A stretch of 64,000 nt of DNA. Source: Mesorhizobium_L sp035547755. GTDB lineage: Bacteria > Pseudomonadota > Alphaproteobacteria > Rhizobiales > Rhizobiaceae. The notes beneath the pieces are model-generated. The model was not told the DNA's origin and ran no database searches. It worked only from the letters and a program-made list of their open reading frames with translations. Positions 25,866-34,646 of this stretch are shown in pieces. Made by a program: the position numbers and the translations under genes. Positions within the stretch are counted from its first letter, which is position 1. Each line of letters opens with the position of its first letter. The DNA lies in assembly GCA_035547755.1 (NCBI GenBank), contig DASZUG010000061.1, positions 124,001 to 188,000 on the forward strand, given 5' to 3'.

Positions 25866-26546
25866 ATGAGGTACGCCGCCAGATTGGCAATTTGGTCATT
25901 ACGCCTGCGATCCGCCGGCAATGAACACGTTCCGATAGGAGGGCTTACCAAGCGCGGCTTTGACATTGTCGCGGCATTGTCGGCGCTGGTGGTTCTCAGC
26001 CCGCTGCTGCTGATGCTCGCGCTGCTGGTCAAACTGTCCGACAAGGGTTCGGTCCTGTATGGGCACCGTCGTGTGGGGCGGAATGGCAACGATTTCCTGT
26101 GCCTGAAATTCAGGACGATGGTTGAAAATGGCGACGAAATCCTGATGGCGCATTTTGCCCGCGACCCGGATGCCAGGCAGGAATGGCTCGCCACTAGGAA
26201 GCTTCAGTGGGACCCGCGCGTGACGAAGGTGGGCCTCGTGTTGCGAAAGCTCAGCCTCGACGAACTGCCGCAACTGATCAATATATTACGCGGCGACATG
26301 AGTTTCGTCGGCCCGCGCCCGGTGGTGGAGGATGAACTCCAGCTCTACGGAAGCGCCGTGGAATGCTATCTCAGATCACGGCCGGGCCTGACGGGCCTTT
26401 GGCAGATCAGCGGCCGGAACAATGTCTCCTACGGCACGCGGGTCGAATTCGACCGGCACTATGTCGAGAACTGGTCGTTCGCCCGAGACATGGTCATCAT
26501 CGTGAAGACGTTCCCCGCCGTTCTGTCTTCACGCGGGAGTTATTGA
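25866..26546 (+). CDS. exoY: ExoY: undecaprenyl-phosphate galactosephosphotransferase
   Basis: 226 residues with the start at 25866 (GGAG upstream); an in-frame ATG 51 bases earlier is less likely. One N-terminal hydrophobic helix (ALSALVVLSPLLLMLALLV) and the bacterial sugar transferase block: GHRRVGRNG, CLKFRTMVENGDE, KLSLDELPQLINILRGDMS, VGPRPVVEDEL and RPGLTGLWQISGRN, ending LSSRGSY as in S. meliloti ExoY. It attaches galactose-1-phosphate to the lipid carrier, the first committed step of polymer synthesis. It opens the exoY-exoF-exoQ run. Confidence 0.95.
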   Translation: MRYAARLAIWSLRLRSAGNEHVPIGGLTKRGFDIVAALSALVVLSPLLLMLALLVKLSDKGSVLYGHRRVGRNGNDFLCLKFRTMVENGDEILMAHFARDPDARQEWLATRKLQWDPRVTKVGLVLRKLSLDELPQLINILRGDMSFVGPRPVVEDELQLYGSAVECYLRSRPGLTGLWQISGRNNVSYGTRVEFDRHYVENWSFARDMVIIVKTFPAVLSSRGSY

Positions 26547-26710
26547 AGGGGTTGCAGGGTCCGAGATATCGCCGTCAAGGTGCGCCTTCCGGCTCACACC
26601 TCTCGGGATGAGGACCGCGGCGCCAATCCTCACCCATCCTAAGGTGCTTGCGAAACAAGCCCCGAAGACGGCCGGAATTCCAGTCGCGTATGAGCGTCGA
26701 TCGTAATCGA

Positions 26711-28006
26711 ATGAAGGCAAACGCTTTGATCACAAGTTCGAACAGGGCCGTTCGTTCGGCCGGCAGGTCCATTCCGATATCGGCCGGAGCGCTTCTTGCT
26801 TTCTTGCTGCTCGTATTCAGCATTCCCGCGCAAGCCGACGAATACCGTCTCGGAACGATGGACAAGTTGGACATCCGTGTCGCCGAATGGCAGACGGCGC
26901 AAGGGTCGGTTCGCAATTGGCAATCGATCAACGGCGCCTATACGGTCGGCCCGTCGGGCGACATCTCCCTGCCGTTTCTCGGCCAGATGCCTGTCGCGGG
27001 CAAGTCGACGGGAGAAGTCGCGGCGGAGATCGGGCAGCAATTGCAGCAGAAATTCGGCCTTATCGACAAGCCGGCTGCATCGGTTGAGATAGCGGAATTC
27101 CGGCCTGTCTTCGTTTCAGGTGATGTCCAGACGCCGGGGCGCTATCCCTATCTCCCCGGCCTGACCGTGTTGAAGGCCATCAGTCTCGCCGGAGGGATGC
27201 GCCAGTCGGACGCTCTTAGCCAGCGTTTCCTGCGCGACTTCATCAACGCGCGCGGCAACTATCAGGTCCTGATCGCCCAGCGCAACAGCCTGCTGGCTGC
27301 GAGCGCCCGGCTTGCCGCCGAAGCGCAGCACCAAAGCGCGATCGACTTCCCGAAGGAGGTCAAGAACAGTCCCGATGGTCAGAAGCTGATGGCCGACGAA
27401 ACCGCCTTCAAGGAAGCGCGGGAGAAGAAACTTACCGCGCAGCTGAAGTCGCTGGCCGATCTCAAGGGCCTTCTCCAAAAGGAAGTCACGTCGCTTGCGG
27501 AGAAGATGGATAACCAGAACCATCAGATCGCCTTGACACAGCAGGAACTGTCGAATGTCAGCGCTCTCGCCAAGAAAGGCCTTGCCGTGAACCAGCGCTC
27601 GCTCACCCTGGAAGAGCAGATAGCGGAATTACAGGGAAAGCTTCTCGACATGGAAACCGCGCAGCTTCGGGCGAAGCAGGGCATAAGCCAGGCGGACCAG
27701 GACAGCGCGAATCTCCAGAACGATCGCGATTCGGAGATCGCCCAGGATCGCCAGCAGGATGAGGCCGAATTGCGGGCCGTCGCGCTGAAGCTTTCCATGT
27801 ATAAGGATTTGATGGCGGAAGCGGTCGAGAGCAGCCCTGCGACCATCAACCAATCCGTAGGAAGCAATACGCTCTCGGTGAACTATTCAATCGTGCGGAC
27901 GCAGAACGGCAAGAGCCAGGAGATGCCCGCGGACGAAAATACGCCCGTTCAGCCGGGTGACGTCGTCAAGGTGGTGACAAAATCCATCCCGCTCGGATCG
28001 GACTGA
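26711..28006 (+). CDS. exoF: ExoF: polysaccharide export outer membrane protein (Wza-like)
   Basis: 431 residues. A signal peptide (PISAGALLAFLLLVFSIPAQA) precedes DEYRLGTMDKLDIRVAEWQ, then a poly_export domain (YTVGPSGDISLPFLGQMPVAGKS) and a SLBB-like segment (VFVSGDVQTPGRYPYLPGLTVLKAI). A long coiled-coil region (about 180-370) follows, an ExoF feature absent from short Wza proteins. It provides the periplasm/outer membrane conduit for the polymer with ExoP. A TTG start at 26648 with AAGG upstream would add 21 residues; 26711 gives a more normal signal peptide. Confidence 0.92.
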   Translation: MKANALITSSNRAVRSAGRSIPISAGALLAFLLLVFSIPAQADEYRLGTMDKLDIRVAEWQTAQGSVRNWQSINGAYTVGPSGDISLPFLGQMPVAGKSTGEVAAEIGQQLQQKFGLIDKPAASVEIAEFRPVFVSGDVQTPGRYPYLPGLTVLKAISLAGGMRQSDALSQRFLRDFINARGNYQVLIAQRNSLLAASARLAAEAQHQSAIDFPKEVKNSPDGQKLMADETAFKEAREKKLTAQLKSLADLKGLLQKEVTSLAEKMDNQNHQIALTQQELSNVSALAKKGLAVNQRSLTLEEQIAELQGKLLDMETAQLRAKQGISQADQDSANLQNDRDSEIAQDRQQDEAELRAVALKLSMYKDLMAEAVESSPATINQSVGSNTLSVNYSIVRTQNGKSQEMPADENTPVQPGDVVKVVTKSIPLGSD

Positions 28007-28119
28007 CCGGTAGCCGCGCTTGTGCATCCTTCAGATGAGTCGAACATGGAAACCAACGGTTAAGGAGCAGCAGCCCGTGAAGGCGCTTCGCGGCCTGATC
28101 CGGCAGACGAGAAATTCCA

Positions 28120-29382
28120 ATGAGGATTCCAAAGGCGATATTCATCGATCCCGATCGCAATGCCCTCTACGGGTCGTTTGCGATTGCCGTTTCGATGTTC
28201 GTCTTCGCTTATTCGACGAATTTCGGCAAGCTTCCGATCCTCGTCTACTACGCCTTGTGGTTTCCGCTGCTGGCAATCGATTACAGGAGATCGCTTGGGA
28301 ATTTCTCCAGATATTATTGGATCGTACCGTTCGGAATCCTGGCCTGCATATCGGTTTTCTGGTCGAACGCGCCGGGGATCAGCGCCCGCGCCGCTGTCCA
28401 ATACGCCACCCATATCCTCTGCGCCCTTATTGCAGCGAGGACGATCAGCGTGAAAACCCTGGCGCGAGGCGCGCTGGCGGGTGTCTTCATCGTCGTTCTC
28501 TATTCGCTCGCCAGGGGCTCCTATCAATTTGATCCGTTCGATGGCGACTACAGCTTCGTCGGTGCATTCGCATCCAAGAACCAGTTGGGTTTCTTCTGCA
28601 CGATCGGCATCTATTTCGGTTTCGCCAGCCTGTTCGTCCTGCGCGAGAATCGGCTGTGGCGTGTGTTCGCCCTCTTCTGCGCGGCGATTTCGGCCGCCAC
28701 GCTTCTCAAGGCCCATTCGGCGACGGCGCTGATAACGATCTTCGCTGCGCTGGCGACATTGATCGGCCTCGGCGCGATCGCGCCTTTCGCGCCGCGCACG
28801 CGCAAGATTTTGCTGGCGGCCGCGATCGTTCTAGGCGGCGGTGCGGTGCTGGCGGCTCTCAGCGCGGGCGGCTACGACCTTCTGCTCAGTTCCTTCGGCA
28901 AGGACACGACGCTGACCGGACGGACATATCTCTGGTCGCAGGGGCTCGCTGCAGCAGCGCGTAACCCTATGCTTGGCGTCGGCTATCAGGCCTACTGGGT
29001 GCAGGGTTTCCCCGATGCCGAAAGGCTGTGGCGCGAATTCTATATCGCATCGCGCACCGGCTTCCACTTCCATGACACCTATATCGAGGTGCTGGTCGAA
29101 CTCGGATTGGTGGGCGCCGTCCTTCTTGCATTCGTCTTCGCCTGCGTCGAAGCAAAATTGCTCAGGCGCTTTCTCGACAATCGCAACGACCGCGCCGCCC
29201 GCATCATGTTCGGCCTGATCACGATGCTGGTGCTCCGGTCCTTCGTCGAAGTCGACGTGCTCACGCCCTACGTGGTCGGATCGTTCCTGCTTTATTACGC
29301 GGCAGGGCTGGTCGCCGTCCGGCAGGCCAAACCGGCGGCCCGCGAATTGCGGGTCCTCAGAGTGGCTCGGGGTCCGTCCTGA
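28120..29382 (+). CDS. exoQ: ExoQ: exopolysaccharide polymerase (Wzy/O-antigen ligase-like)
   Basis: 420 residues with about ten hydrophobic helices. The Wzy_C/O-antigen ligase signature is seen as LTGRTYLWSQGLAAAARNPMLGVGYQAYW with the large periplasmic loop ending HFHDTYIEVLVELGLVG. ExoQ joins flipped repeat units into high-molecular-weight polymer. It follows exoF by 113 bases and ends 14 bases from the convergent ABC ATPase gene. Confidence 0.9.
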   Translation: MRIPKAIFIDPDRNALYGSFAIAVSMFVFAYSTNFGKLPILVYYALWFPLLAIDYRRSLGNFSRYYWIVPFGILACISVFWSNAPGISARAAVQYATHILCALIAARTISVKTLARGALAGVFIVVLYSLARGSYQFDPFDGDYSFVGAFASKNQLGFFCTIGIYFGFASLFVLRENRLWRVFALFCAAISAATLLKAHSATALITIFAALATLIGLGAIAPFAPRTRKILLAAAIVLGGGAVLAALSAGGYDLLLSSFGKDTTLTGRTYLWSQGLAAAARNPMLGVGYQAYWVQGFPDAERLWREFYIASRTGFHFHDTYIEVLVELGLVGAVLLAFVFACVEAKLLRRFLDNRNDRAARIMFGLITMLVLRSFVEVDVLTPYVVGSFLLYYAAGLVAVRQAKPAARELRVLRVARGPS

Positions 29383-29396
29383 TCATTGAACGCCTA

Positions 29397-30491
29397 TCAA
29401 GGAACAAGGACCAGCTTGTCCAGGTCGAATGAGACGAACACCCTCGTCCCGGCGGGAAAACTGGTCTCCACGCGGGCATCAGTCGCGAAAAGCTCGGCTT
29501 TGGGATTGTCCGTCCTGATCGTGTATTCGACATGGTCGCCGAGATAGGCGGATTTCACGACTGTCCCTTCGATTCCACCGGACGCCTCCGTCGAAAGCAT
29601 GATGGCGTGGGGCCGCACGGCAAGCGCCGCCTCCCCAAGCGGAATATCGCCGCGCGGCAGCCGGAGTTTCATCGGGCCAACCTGGATTTCGGCCATATCG
29701 CCGTCCAGCGCGGCAACCGTCACGCCGATCAGATTGGCGTCGCCCATGAAATCGGCGACGAAGCGGCTTTGCGGCGCGCCATAAAGCTCCCGCGGCGTCC
29801 CGTCCTGCGCCACCCGCGCCTGGTTCATGACGACGATCCTGTCGGAGACGGCAAGCGCCTCCTCCTGGTCATGCGTGACATAGACGACGGTCAACGCAAG
29901 CTCCTGCTGCAGGCCGCGTATTTCGTCGCGGACCCGCCGACGCAATTTGGCGTCGAGATTGGACAAGGGCTCGTCGAATAGCAGAACCTGCGGCTCAAGG
30001 ACGATGGCGCGCGCAACAGCGACGCGCTGCTGCTGGCCGCCCGAAAGTTCGCTCGGCTGGCGTTTTTCGTAGCCGGAAAGTCCGACCAAGGCGAGTTTCG
30101 CCGCGGCGCGATCCGCCGCTTCCACCCTGCTCAACCCCATCGCGCGCAGGCCGTAGGAGACATTCTCCATGACGTTCATATGCGGGAAAAGCGCATAGGA
30201 CTGGAAGACCATAGAGACATCGCGCTCGGCGGCCGAAAGCTGGGTGACATCCTTTCCGCCGATCAAAATGTGGCCGCCGCTCGCCTGCTCGAGCCCCGCG
30301 ATCAGCCTGAGCGTCGTCGTCTTCCCGCATCCCGAAGGGCCGAGCAATGTGACAAGCGTACCCCGCGCGATGTCGAAAGACACAGTGTCGACCGCCGTTA
30401 CGGAGCCATAGCGCTTTACGACATTGTCGAAGCGGACCGCCGGTTGCGAAGCCGCCTTCGCGCCTGCCGTGCCAGCAATAGCGTTGTTCAT
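29397..30491 (-). CDS. ABC transporter ATP-binding protein, AfuC/FbpC/PotA family
   Basis: 364 residues. Walker A GPSGCGKTT, signature LSGGQQQR, Walker B VLLFDEPLSNLDAKL and D-loop/switch VYVTHDQEEALAVSDR, with a C-terminal TOBE domain (about 280-360; LRLPRGDIPLGEAALAVRPHAIML). It energises the fused permease encoded 10 bases upstream. Family members serve ferric, polyamine, phosphonate or sugar-phosphate import; the binding protein favours the last (see 32914-33978). Confidence 0.92.
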   Translation of the reverse strand: MNNAIAGTAGAKAASQPAVRFDNVVKRYGSVTAVDTVSFDIARGTLVTLLGPSGCGKTTTLRLIAGLEQASGGHILIGGKDVTQLSAAERDVSMVFQSYALFPHMNVMENVSYGLRAMGLSRVEAADRAAAKLALVGLSGYEKRQPSELSGGQQQRVAVARAIVLEPQVLLFDEPLSNLDAKLRRRVRDEIRGLQQELALTVVYVTHDQEEALAVSDRIVVMNQARVAQDGTPRELYGAPQSRFVADFMGDANLIGVTVAALDGDMAEIQVGPMKLRLPRGDIPLGEAALAVRPHAIMLSTEASGGIEGTVVKSAYLGDHVEYTIRTDNPKAELFATDARVETSFPAGTRVFVSFDLDKLVLVP

Positions 30492-30501
30492 CGCGTTCCT
30501 T

Positions 30502-32709
30502 TCATGCCCCGACGGGCATCGCTTCCGCACCGGCCCGCCGACGGCCGAGGCTGCGCTCGCCGACAAGCAGTTGGATGCCGACCAGGATAATCATCATCAG
30601 CACGATCATCACCGCCGCATAGACGATGGCGATACCGTATTCACCGACATCGGCGCGGCCGACGATATAGACGGTCGCCAGATTGAAGCGGCCCGTCGCA
30701 AGAAAGATCACCGCGCTCACCGCCGTCATGGCGCGCACAAAGCTGTAGATCATCGCGGTCACGATCGCCGGCTTCATCAGCGGCAGCATGACCCGGCGCA
30801 GCGTCGCGAAGGAATGCGCGCCAAGCGTAAGCGAAGCCTCGTCGAGGCTCTTGTCGATCTGGCCGAGATTGGCGAGCCCCGCGCGAATGGCAACCGGCAT
30901 GTTGCGGAACACGAAGGAGATGATGATGATCAACCCCGTCCCGGTCATCTGGATGGGGGGCACATTGAACGCGAGGATGTAGCTGATGCCGACGACGGTG
31001 CCGGGAATGGCGAAGCTCATCATCGCCAGGAACTCGAACGCCGTGCGCCCGGCGAAATGCTGTCGGTCGAGAAGATAGGCGGTCAACAGGCCGATCGCGG
31101 CGGTGAACGGCATCGCGATCAGCGCCAGCGTCACCGTCATCGTCAGGGACGGCCATGCCGAGCCGGAAAGAAACCAGCCGCCGACCCCTTTCTCGACCGA
31201 GAAAGCGGTCAGGAAATATTGCAGCGTCGGCGTGTTGTCGCGGCCGATCTGGTGGACGAACCCGCCGGCGAGGATGATGGCGTAGACGACCACTGTCAGG
31301 ATGAGCCAGGGTACGGCGATGCCGTAGGCGCCGATCCTCAAGCCTCCGGGCAGCGGCGCCGGAACGCCGCCGTCGCCCTTGCCGCCGACCGTGACGTAAC
31401 TCCTCTTGCCGATCCACTGCCGCTGAATGAGGAAAGCGGCAAGCGTGAAGAACAGGAGAACGATGGCGAGGACCGCCGCCCTCCCCTGGTCGTGCGCCGC
31501 GCCGACTACGGCGAAGAAAATATCCGTCGCGAGCACATTATAGTTGCCGCCGATGACGAGCGGATTGGCGAAATCCGCCATGCTCTCGATGAAGGAGATC
31601 AGGAAGGCGCTGGCAAGCCCCGGCCGGATCAGCGGCCACGTCACGGTGCGGAAGGTGCGCCAGCGGGTGGCGCGCAATGTCTGCGAAGCTTCCTCCATGC
31701 TAGGGCTGACGCCCTGCAATACGCCTACCAGAACGAGGAAGGCGATCGGCGTGAACGCCAGCACCTGCGCCATGGTGATGCCGGCGACGCCGTAAATCCA
31801 GCGGCTGCGCGGAATGCCGAAATGCACCGACAAGAAGTGCGTAACGATGCCGGCGCGCCCGAAGAGCAGGATGAGCGCCAGGCCGATGACGAAGGGCGGC
31901 GTGATGATCGGGAGGATGGAGAGGCTGCGGAGCAGCCATTTGGCGCGTAGTTGGGTCCTGAGCGCAATCAGCGCCAGCGCGAGTCCGAGCGCGGTCGAGA
32001 ACAATCCGACAAGGACAGCCACGAAGAGCGTGTTCCACGCCACGCCGCAACGCCGTCCGCCGGCAAGGCAGTCCAGCCCCCATATATTGCTATCGAAGAG
32101 TTTCTGCCGGAACAGCGCCGGCGCGAAATTGCCGGAATTGTCCCTGACCGCGGAGGAGAGGATGGAGACCAGCGGATAGGCGACGAAGATTATCAGCGTG
32201 GCGATGACGAGGAGCAGCGAACCGACGACGAAGCGGTCGCCCTTGCACCAGCCCCGGCCGGCCAGATCCGCCGCGACGAGCATGAGCATGGAAAGCGCGT
32301 AAATGACGGCACCCCAACCCATGCCGGGCTGCACAGGGCCTTTCGTGCCCGTGATTTGGGCCAACCAGGGAAAACCCCACCCGGAGTGAATGATTGCAAG
32401 TCCCTCGCCCGCCATCCAGGCGAGCGCCAGGGCGCCGGCGACCGCAAGACCACGGGTACGGCGTCGCGCCCAAAGCCAAGTGGCAAGGAGGAGCGGCAAC
32501 ACGAGCGGCAGGAGCCAGGGAACGCCGTGGAACCCTTCCAGCGCCGCCGGGCCATGGGCGGTCAAGGCCGTCACCCAGCCGAAGGAGAAGAAACCGCCCT
32601 CGACCGCATACCAGGGCAGAATCAGGAATCCAGCCCATGCGGCCATCAACCATGTGGCGACATTGCGGGCGGGGAAGGCGCTTTCGGGAAAGGAATACTG
32701 TCGCTTCAT
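30502..32709 (-). CDS. ABC transporter permease, two fused FbpB/AfuB-type domains
   Basis: 735 residues. After an N-terminal block of about four extra helices (1-180), two binding-protein-dependent permease domains follow, each with an EAA loop: MEEASQTLRATRWRTFRTVTWPLIRPG and LDEASLTLGAHSFATLRRVMLPLMKPA. A single polypeptide therefore forms the whole channel, as in AfuB (about 690 residues). Between this gene and the binding-protein gene lies a palindromic element (32773-32866). Confidence 0.92.
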   Translation of the reverse strand: MKRQYSFPESAFPARNVATWLMAAWAGFLILPWYAVEGGFFSFGWVTALTAHGPAALEGFHGVPWLLPLVLPLLLATWLWARRRTRGLAVAGALALAWMAGEGLAIIHSGWGFPWLAQITGTKGPVQPGMGWGAVIYALSMLMLVAADLAGRGWCKGDRFVVGSLLLVIATLIIFVAYPLVSILSSAVRDNSGNFAPALFRQKLFDSNIWGLDCLAGGRRCGVAWNTLFVAVLVGLFSTALGLALALIALRTQLRAKWLLRSLSILPIITPPFVIGLALILLFGRAGIVTHFLSVHFGIPRSRWIYGVAGITMAQVLAFTPIAFLVLVGVLQGVSPSMEEASQTLRATRWRTFRTVTWPLIRPGLASAFLISFIESMADFANPLVIGGNYNVLATDIFFAVVGAAHDQGRAAVLAIVLLFFTLAAFLIQRQWIGKRSYVTVGGKGDGGVPAPLPGGLRIGAYGIAVPWLILTVVVYAIILAGGFVHQIGRDNTPTLQYFLTAFSVEKGVGGWFLSGSAWPSLTMTVTLALIAMPFTAAIGLLTAYLLDRQHFAGRTAFEFLAMMSFAIPGTVVGISYILAFNVPPIQMTGTGLIIIISFVFRNMPVAIRAGLANLGQIDKSLDEASLTLGAHSFATLRRVMLPLMKPAIVTAMIYSFVRAMTAVSAVIFLATGRFNLATVYIVGRADVGEYGIAIVYAAVMIVLMMIILVGIQLLVGERSLGRRRAGAEAMPVGA

Positions 32710-32772
32710 TCGATCCCTTTTCGAGGAGAGCTTACCGGTCGGCGCAGGGTCATTGTATCAAAGCGGCAATTT

Positions 32773-32866
32773 CCCCTCACCCGGATCGCGTTGCTCGCCA
32801 CCCTCTCCCCGGCGGGGAGAAGGTGGCCGACCCTGAGCTTCGCGAAGGGGTGGCCGGATGAGGGGG
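32773..32866. repeat. Palindromic intergenic repeat inside the afu-type operon
   Basis: CCCCTCACCCGG at the left end is mirrored by CCGGATGAGGGG at the right. Inside, GCCACCCTCTCCCC pairs with GGGGAGAAGGTGGC around a GGC centre. This is the layout of the mosaic palindromic repeats scattered between genes of rhizobia and relatives. Located just 3' of the binding-protein gene, the RNA hairpin could hold back readthrough and protect upstream mRNA, raising binding protein over permease. Confidence 0.75.
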
Positions 32867-32913
32867 GCAGTTCGATATCCGAAAGAAGGGCCCAGCACGA
32901 CCAACGGCGAGGT

Positions 32914-33978
32914 TCACCCGCCGTTGCGGACCTCTGTGGTGAAACGCTTGAGCAATTCGGTGCGCACCGCCGAGGAGCCGTATTTGGCGAAGTCGTAATC
33001 GATCAGCTTGATCTTGGCGAGATCCGGAGCCTCGGGCGGAACCGGCGTCGCCTTGTTCGACGGGATCTGATAGCTGCCGTTCGGAGCGGCGAGCTTTTGC
33101 GCCGCCGCCGTCAGCGCCCAATCATAGAACTTCTTCGCCTCCTCGGGGTGCTTGGCGCCCTTGACGATGCTCATCGAGCCGATCTCGTAGCCGGTTCCCT
33201 CGCAGGGCGAGACGACCTTGACGGCGTGATTCTGCTTCGCGGCGAAGATGATATCATGCTGAAAGGCGATGCCGACCATCGTCTCTCCCTTGGCCATTGC
33301 CATTGCGGGCGCGGCCCCCGCCTTGGTATATTCGGCCATATTCTTGTTAAGCTTCTTGAAATAATCGAAAGCCTTGTCCTCGCCCATCAGTTGCACGATG
33401 GTCGCCAGCGCCGTCCAGGCCGTGCCGGAGGAGTTCGGGTCGGCCATTTCAACCTCGCCCTGGAATTCGGGTTTGATGAGATCGGCCCAACATTCGGGCG
33501 CTTTGAGCTTCCGTTGTTTCAGGTCGTCGGAATTGTAGCCGAAGCCGAGCGCGCCGAGGTAAATGCCGACGGTGCGGTATTTGGAGCGGGCCGCCTGCTT
33601 TTGCGCCCAGTCGTAGAGTTGTGGCAGTTCCGGAGATTTGTATTCCTCCGTCAGCCCTTCATCGGCCGCCTGCAGATGCGGATCGCCCGTCCCACCCCAC
33701 CAGATATCGGCCTGCGGATTGGCCTTTTCAGCGCGCAGCCTGGCATAAATCTCGCCGGCGCTCATGCGCGTCATGTCGACATTGACGCCGGTTTCTTTCT
33801 GATAGGTTGTCGCCATCGCCCGGCACCAGGCTTCGTCGACGCCGCAATACATCACCAGCGTACGGTCTGCCGCATGCGCCGCGGCCGATCCGACGAAGGC
33901 GACAAACGTGGTCAAGGCAATTTTCGTCAGTCCCCGTCTTTGGGCAGGCCGCCCGAGACGAATCAGTTTGGCGAACAT
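32914..33978 (-). CDS. ABC transporter substrate-binding protein, AfuA-like (probable sugar-phosphate)
   Basis: 354 residues; AAGGAGG precedes the start at 33978. The signal peptide ends near SAAAHA (36 residues). The family is usually named 'iron(III)-binding' but the adjacent tyrosine pair that binds Fe3+ in FbpA is absent. Instead AFQHD and GTGYEIG place H241, D242 and E265; after removing 36 residues these become 205, 206 and 229, the residues I recall as hexose-6-phosphate ligands in Actinobacillus AfuA. It therefore more likely binds a phosphorylated sugar, though ligand identity is inference. First gene of the importer operon. Confidence 0.9.
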   Translation of the reverse strand: MFAKLIRLGRPAQRRGLTKIALTTFVAFVGSAAAHAADRTLVMYCGVDEAWCRAMATTYQKETGVNVDMTRMSAGEIYARLRAEKANPQADIWWGGTGDPHLQAADEGLTEEYKSPELPQLYDWAQKQAARSKYRTVGIYLGALGFGYNSDDLKQRKLKAPECWADLIKPEFQGEVEMADPNSSGTAWTALATIVQLMGEDKAFDYFKKLNKNMAEYTKAGAAPAMAMAKGETMVGIAFQHDIIFAAKQNHAVKVVSPCEGTGYEIGSMSIVKGAKHPEEAKKFYDWALTAAAQKLAAPNGSYQIPSNKATPVPPEAPDLAKIKLIDYDFAKYGSSAVRTELLKRFTTEVRNGG

Positions 33979-34163
33979 TTCTTCCCTCCTTGAATTGAAC
34001 ACGCTTCCGGACGTGTCCGGCCGGTCGGGAACATCAACGTTGTGAAAAAGTGTTCCCGCCGCTCGGCATCCCCCGGAGAGAATGCTTGCACACGATTGCA
34101 AAACAGGCAAGTCTCTTTGCCGACTAATTCTCTTTGAGTCTTTTTTTGAGTAAAACGGCCCTC

Positions 34164-34622
34164 ATGAGCGACAAGAAAAAAGCGGTCGAACGAGCAGAGA
34201 AAGGCAAGCCTGTCCACCAGGTCGCCGCCCTCCCCTTCAGGCTGGGCGAAGACGGGAAAATGGAGGTGATGCTGGTGACGTCCCGCGAAACGAGACGGTT
34301 CACCCTGCCCAAAGGATGGCGCATGAAGGGAAAAAGCGACCACCAGGCGGCGGCGATCGAAGCCAGGCAGGAAGCGGGGGTGAAAGGCAGGATGCTCAAG
34401 CAATCGCCCGGTTCCTACCATTACTGGAAGCGTCTTCCCGCTGCCTTCGTCAAGGTGGAGGTCGACGTCTATCTGCTGGCCGTCGAGGAAGAGGAGAAGC
34501 GCTGGAAGGAAAAGCTCGAGCGCTCGCGGGCATGGCTGTCGCCCGAAGAAGCCGCGCTTCTGGTGGATGAACCTGAACTCGCCACCCTGCTGCGCTCGCT
34601 GGATATTGAGAACCTGTCGTAG
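34164..34622 (+). CDS. Nudix hydrolase family protein with imperfect Nudix box
   Basis: 152 residues; ATG at 34164 preferred over an upstream TTG. The fold is visible in VHQVAALPFRLGEDGKMEVMLVTSR and FTLPKGWRMKGKSD, and the Nudix helix reads AAAIEARQEAGVKG. Compared with the consensus REUxEExGU, the first arginine is isoleucine and the EE pair is QE, though the core glutamates remain. Similar proteins hydrolyse nucleoside or inositol diphosphates. Divergent from the binding-protein gene (about 185 bases between them). Confidence 0.88.
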   Translation: MSDKKKAVERAEKGKPVHQVAALPFRLGEDGKMEVMLVTSRETRRFTLPKGWRMKGKSDHQAAAIEARQEAGVKGRMLKQSPGSYHYWKRLPAAFVKVEVDVYLLAVEEEEKRWKEKLERSRAWLSPEEAALLVDEPELATLLRSLDIENLS

Positions 34623-34646
34623 CTTTTCGCGCCGGGCATCCCGAGA

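Noticed and set aside
30424..33993. Long plus-strand open frames across the ABC transporter genes
   Set aside because: Low-complexity Asp/Arg/His/Gln-rich shadows of the minus-strand permease, ATPase and binding-protein genes.
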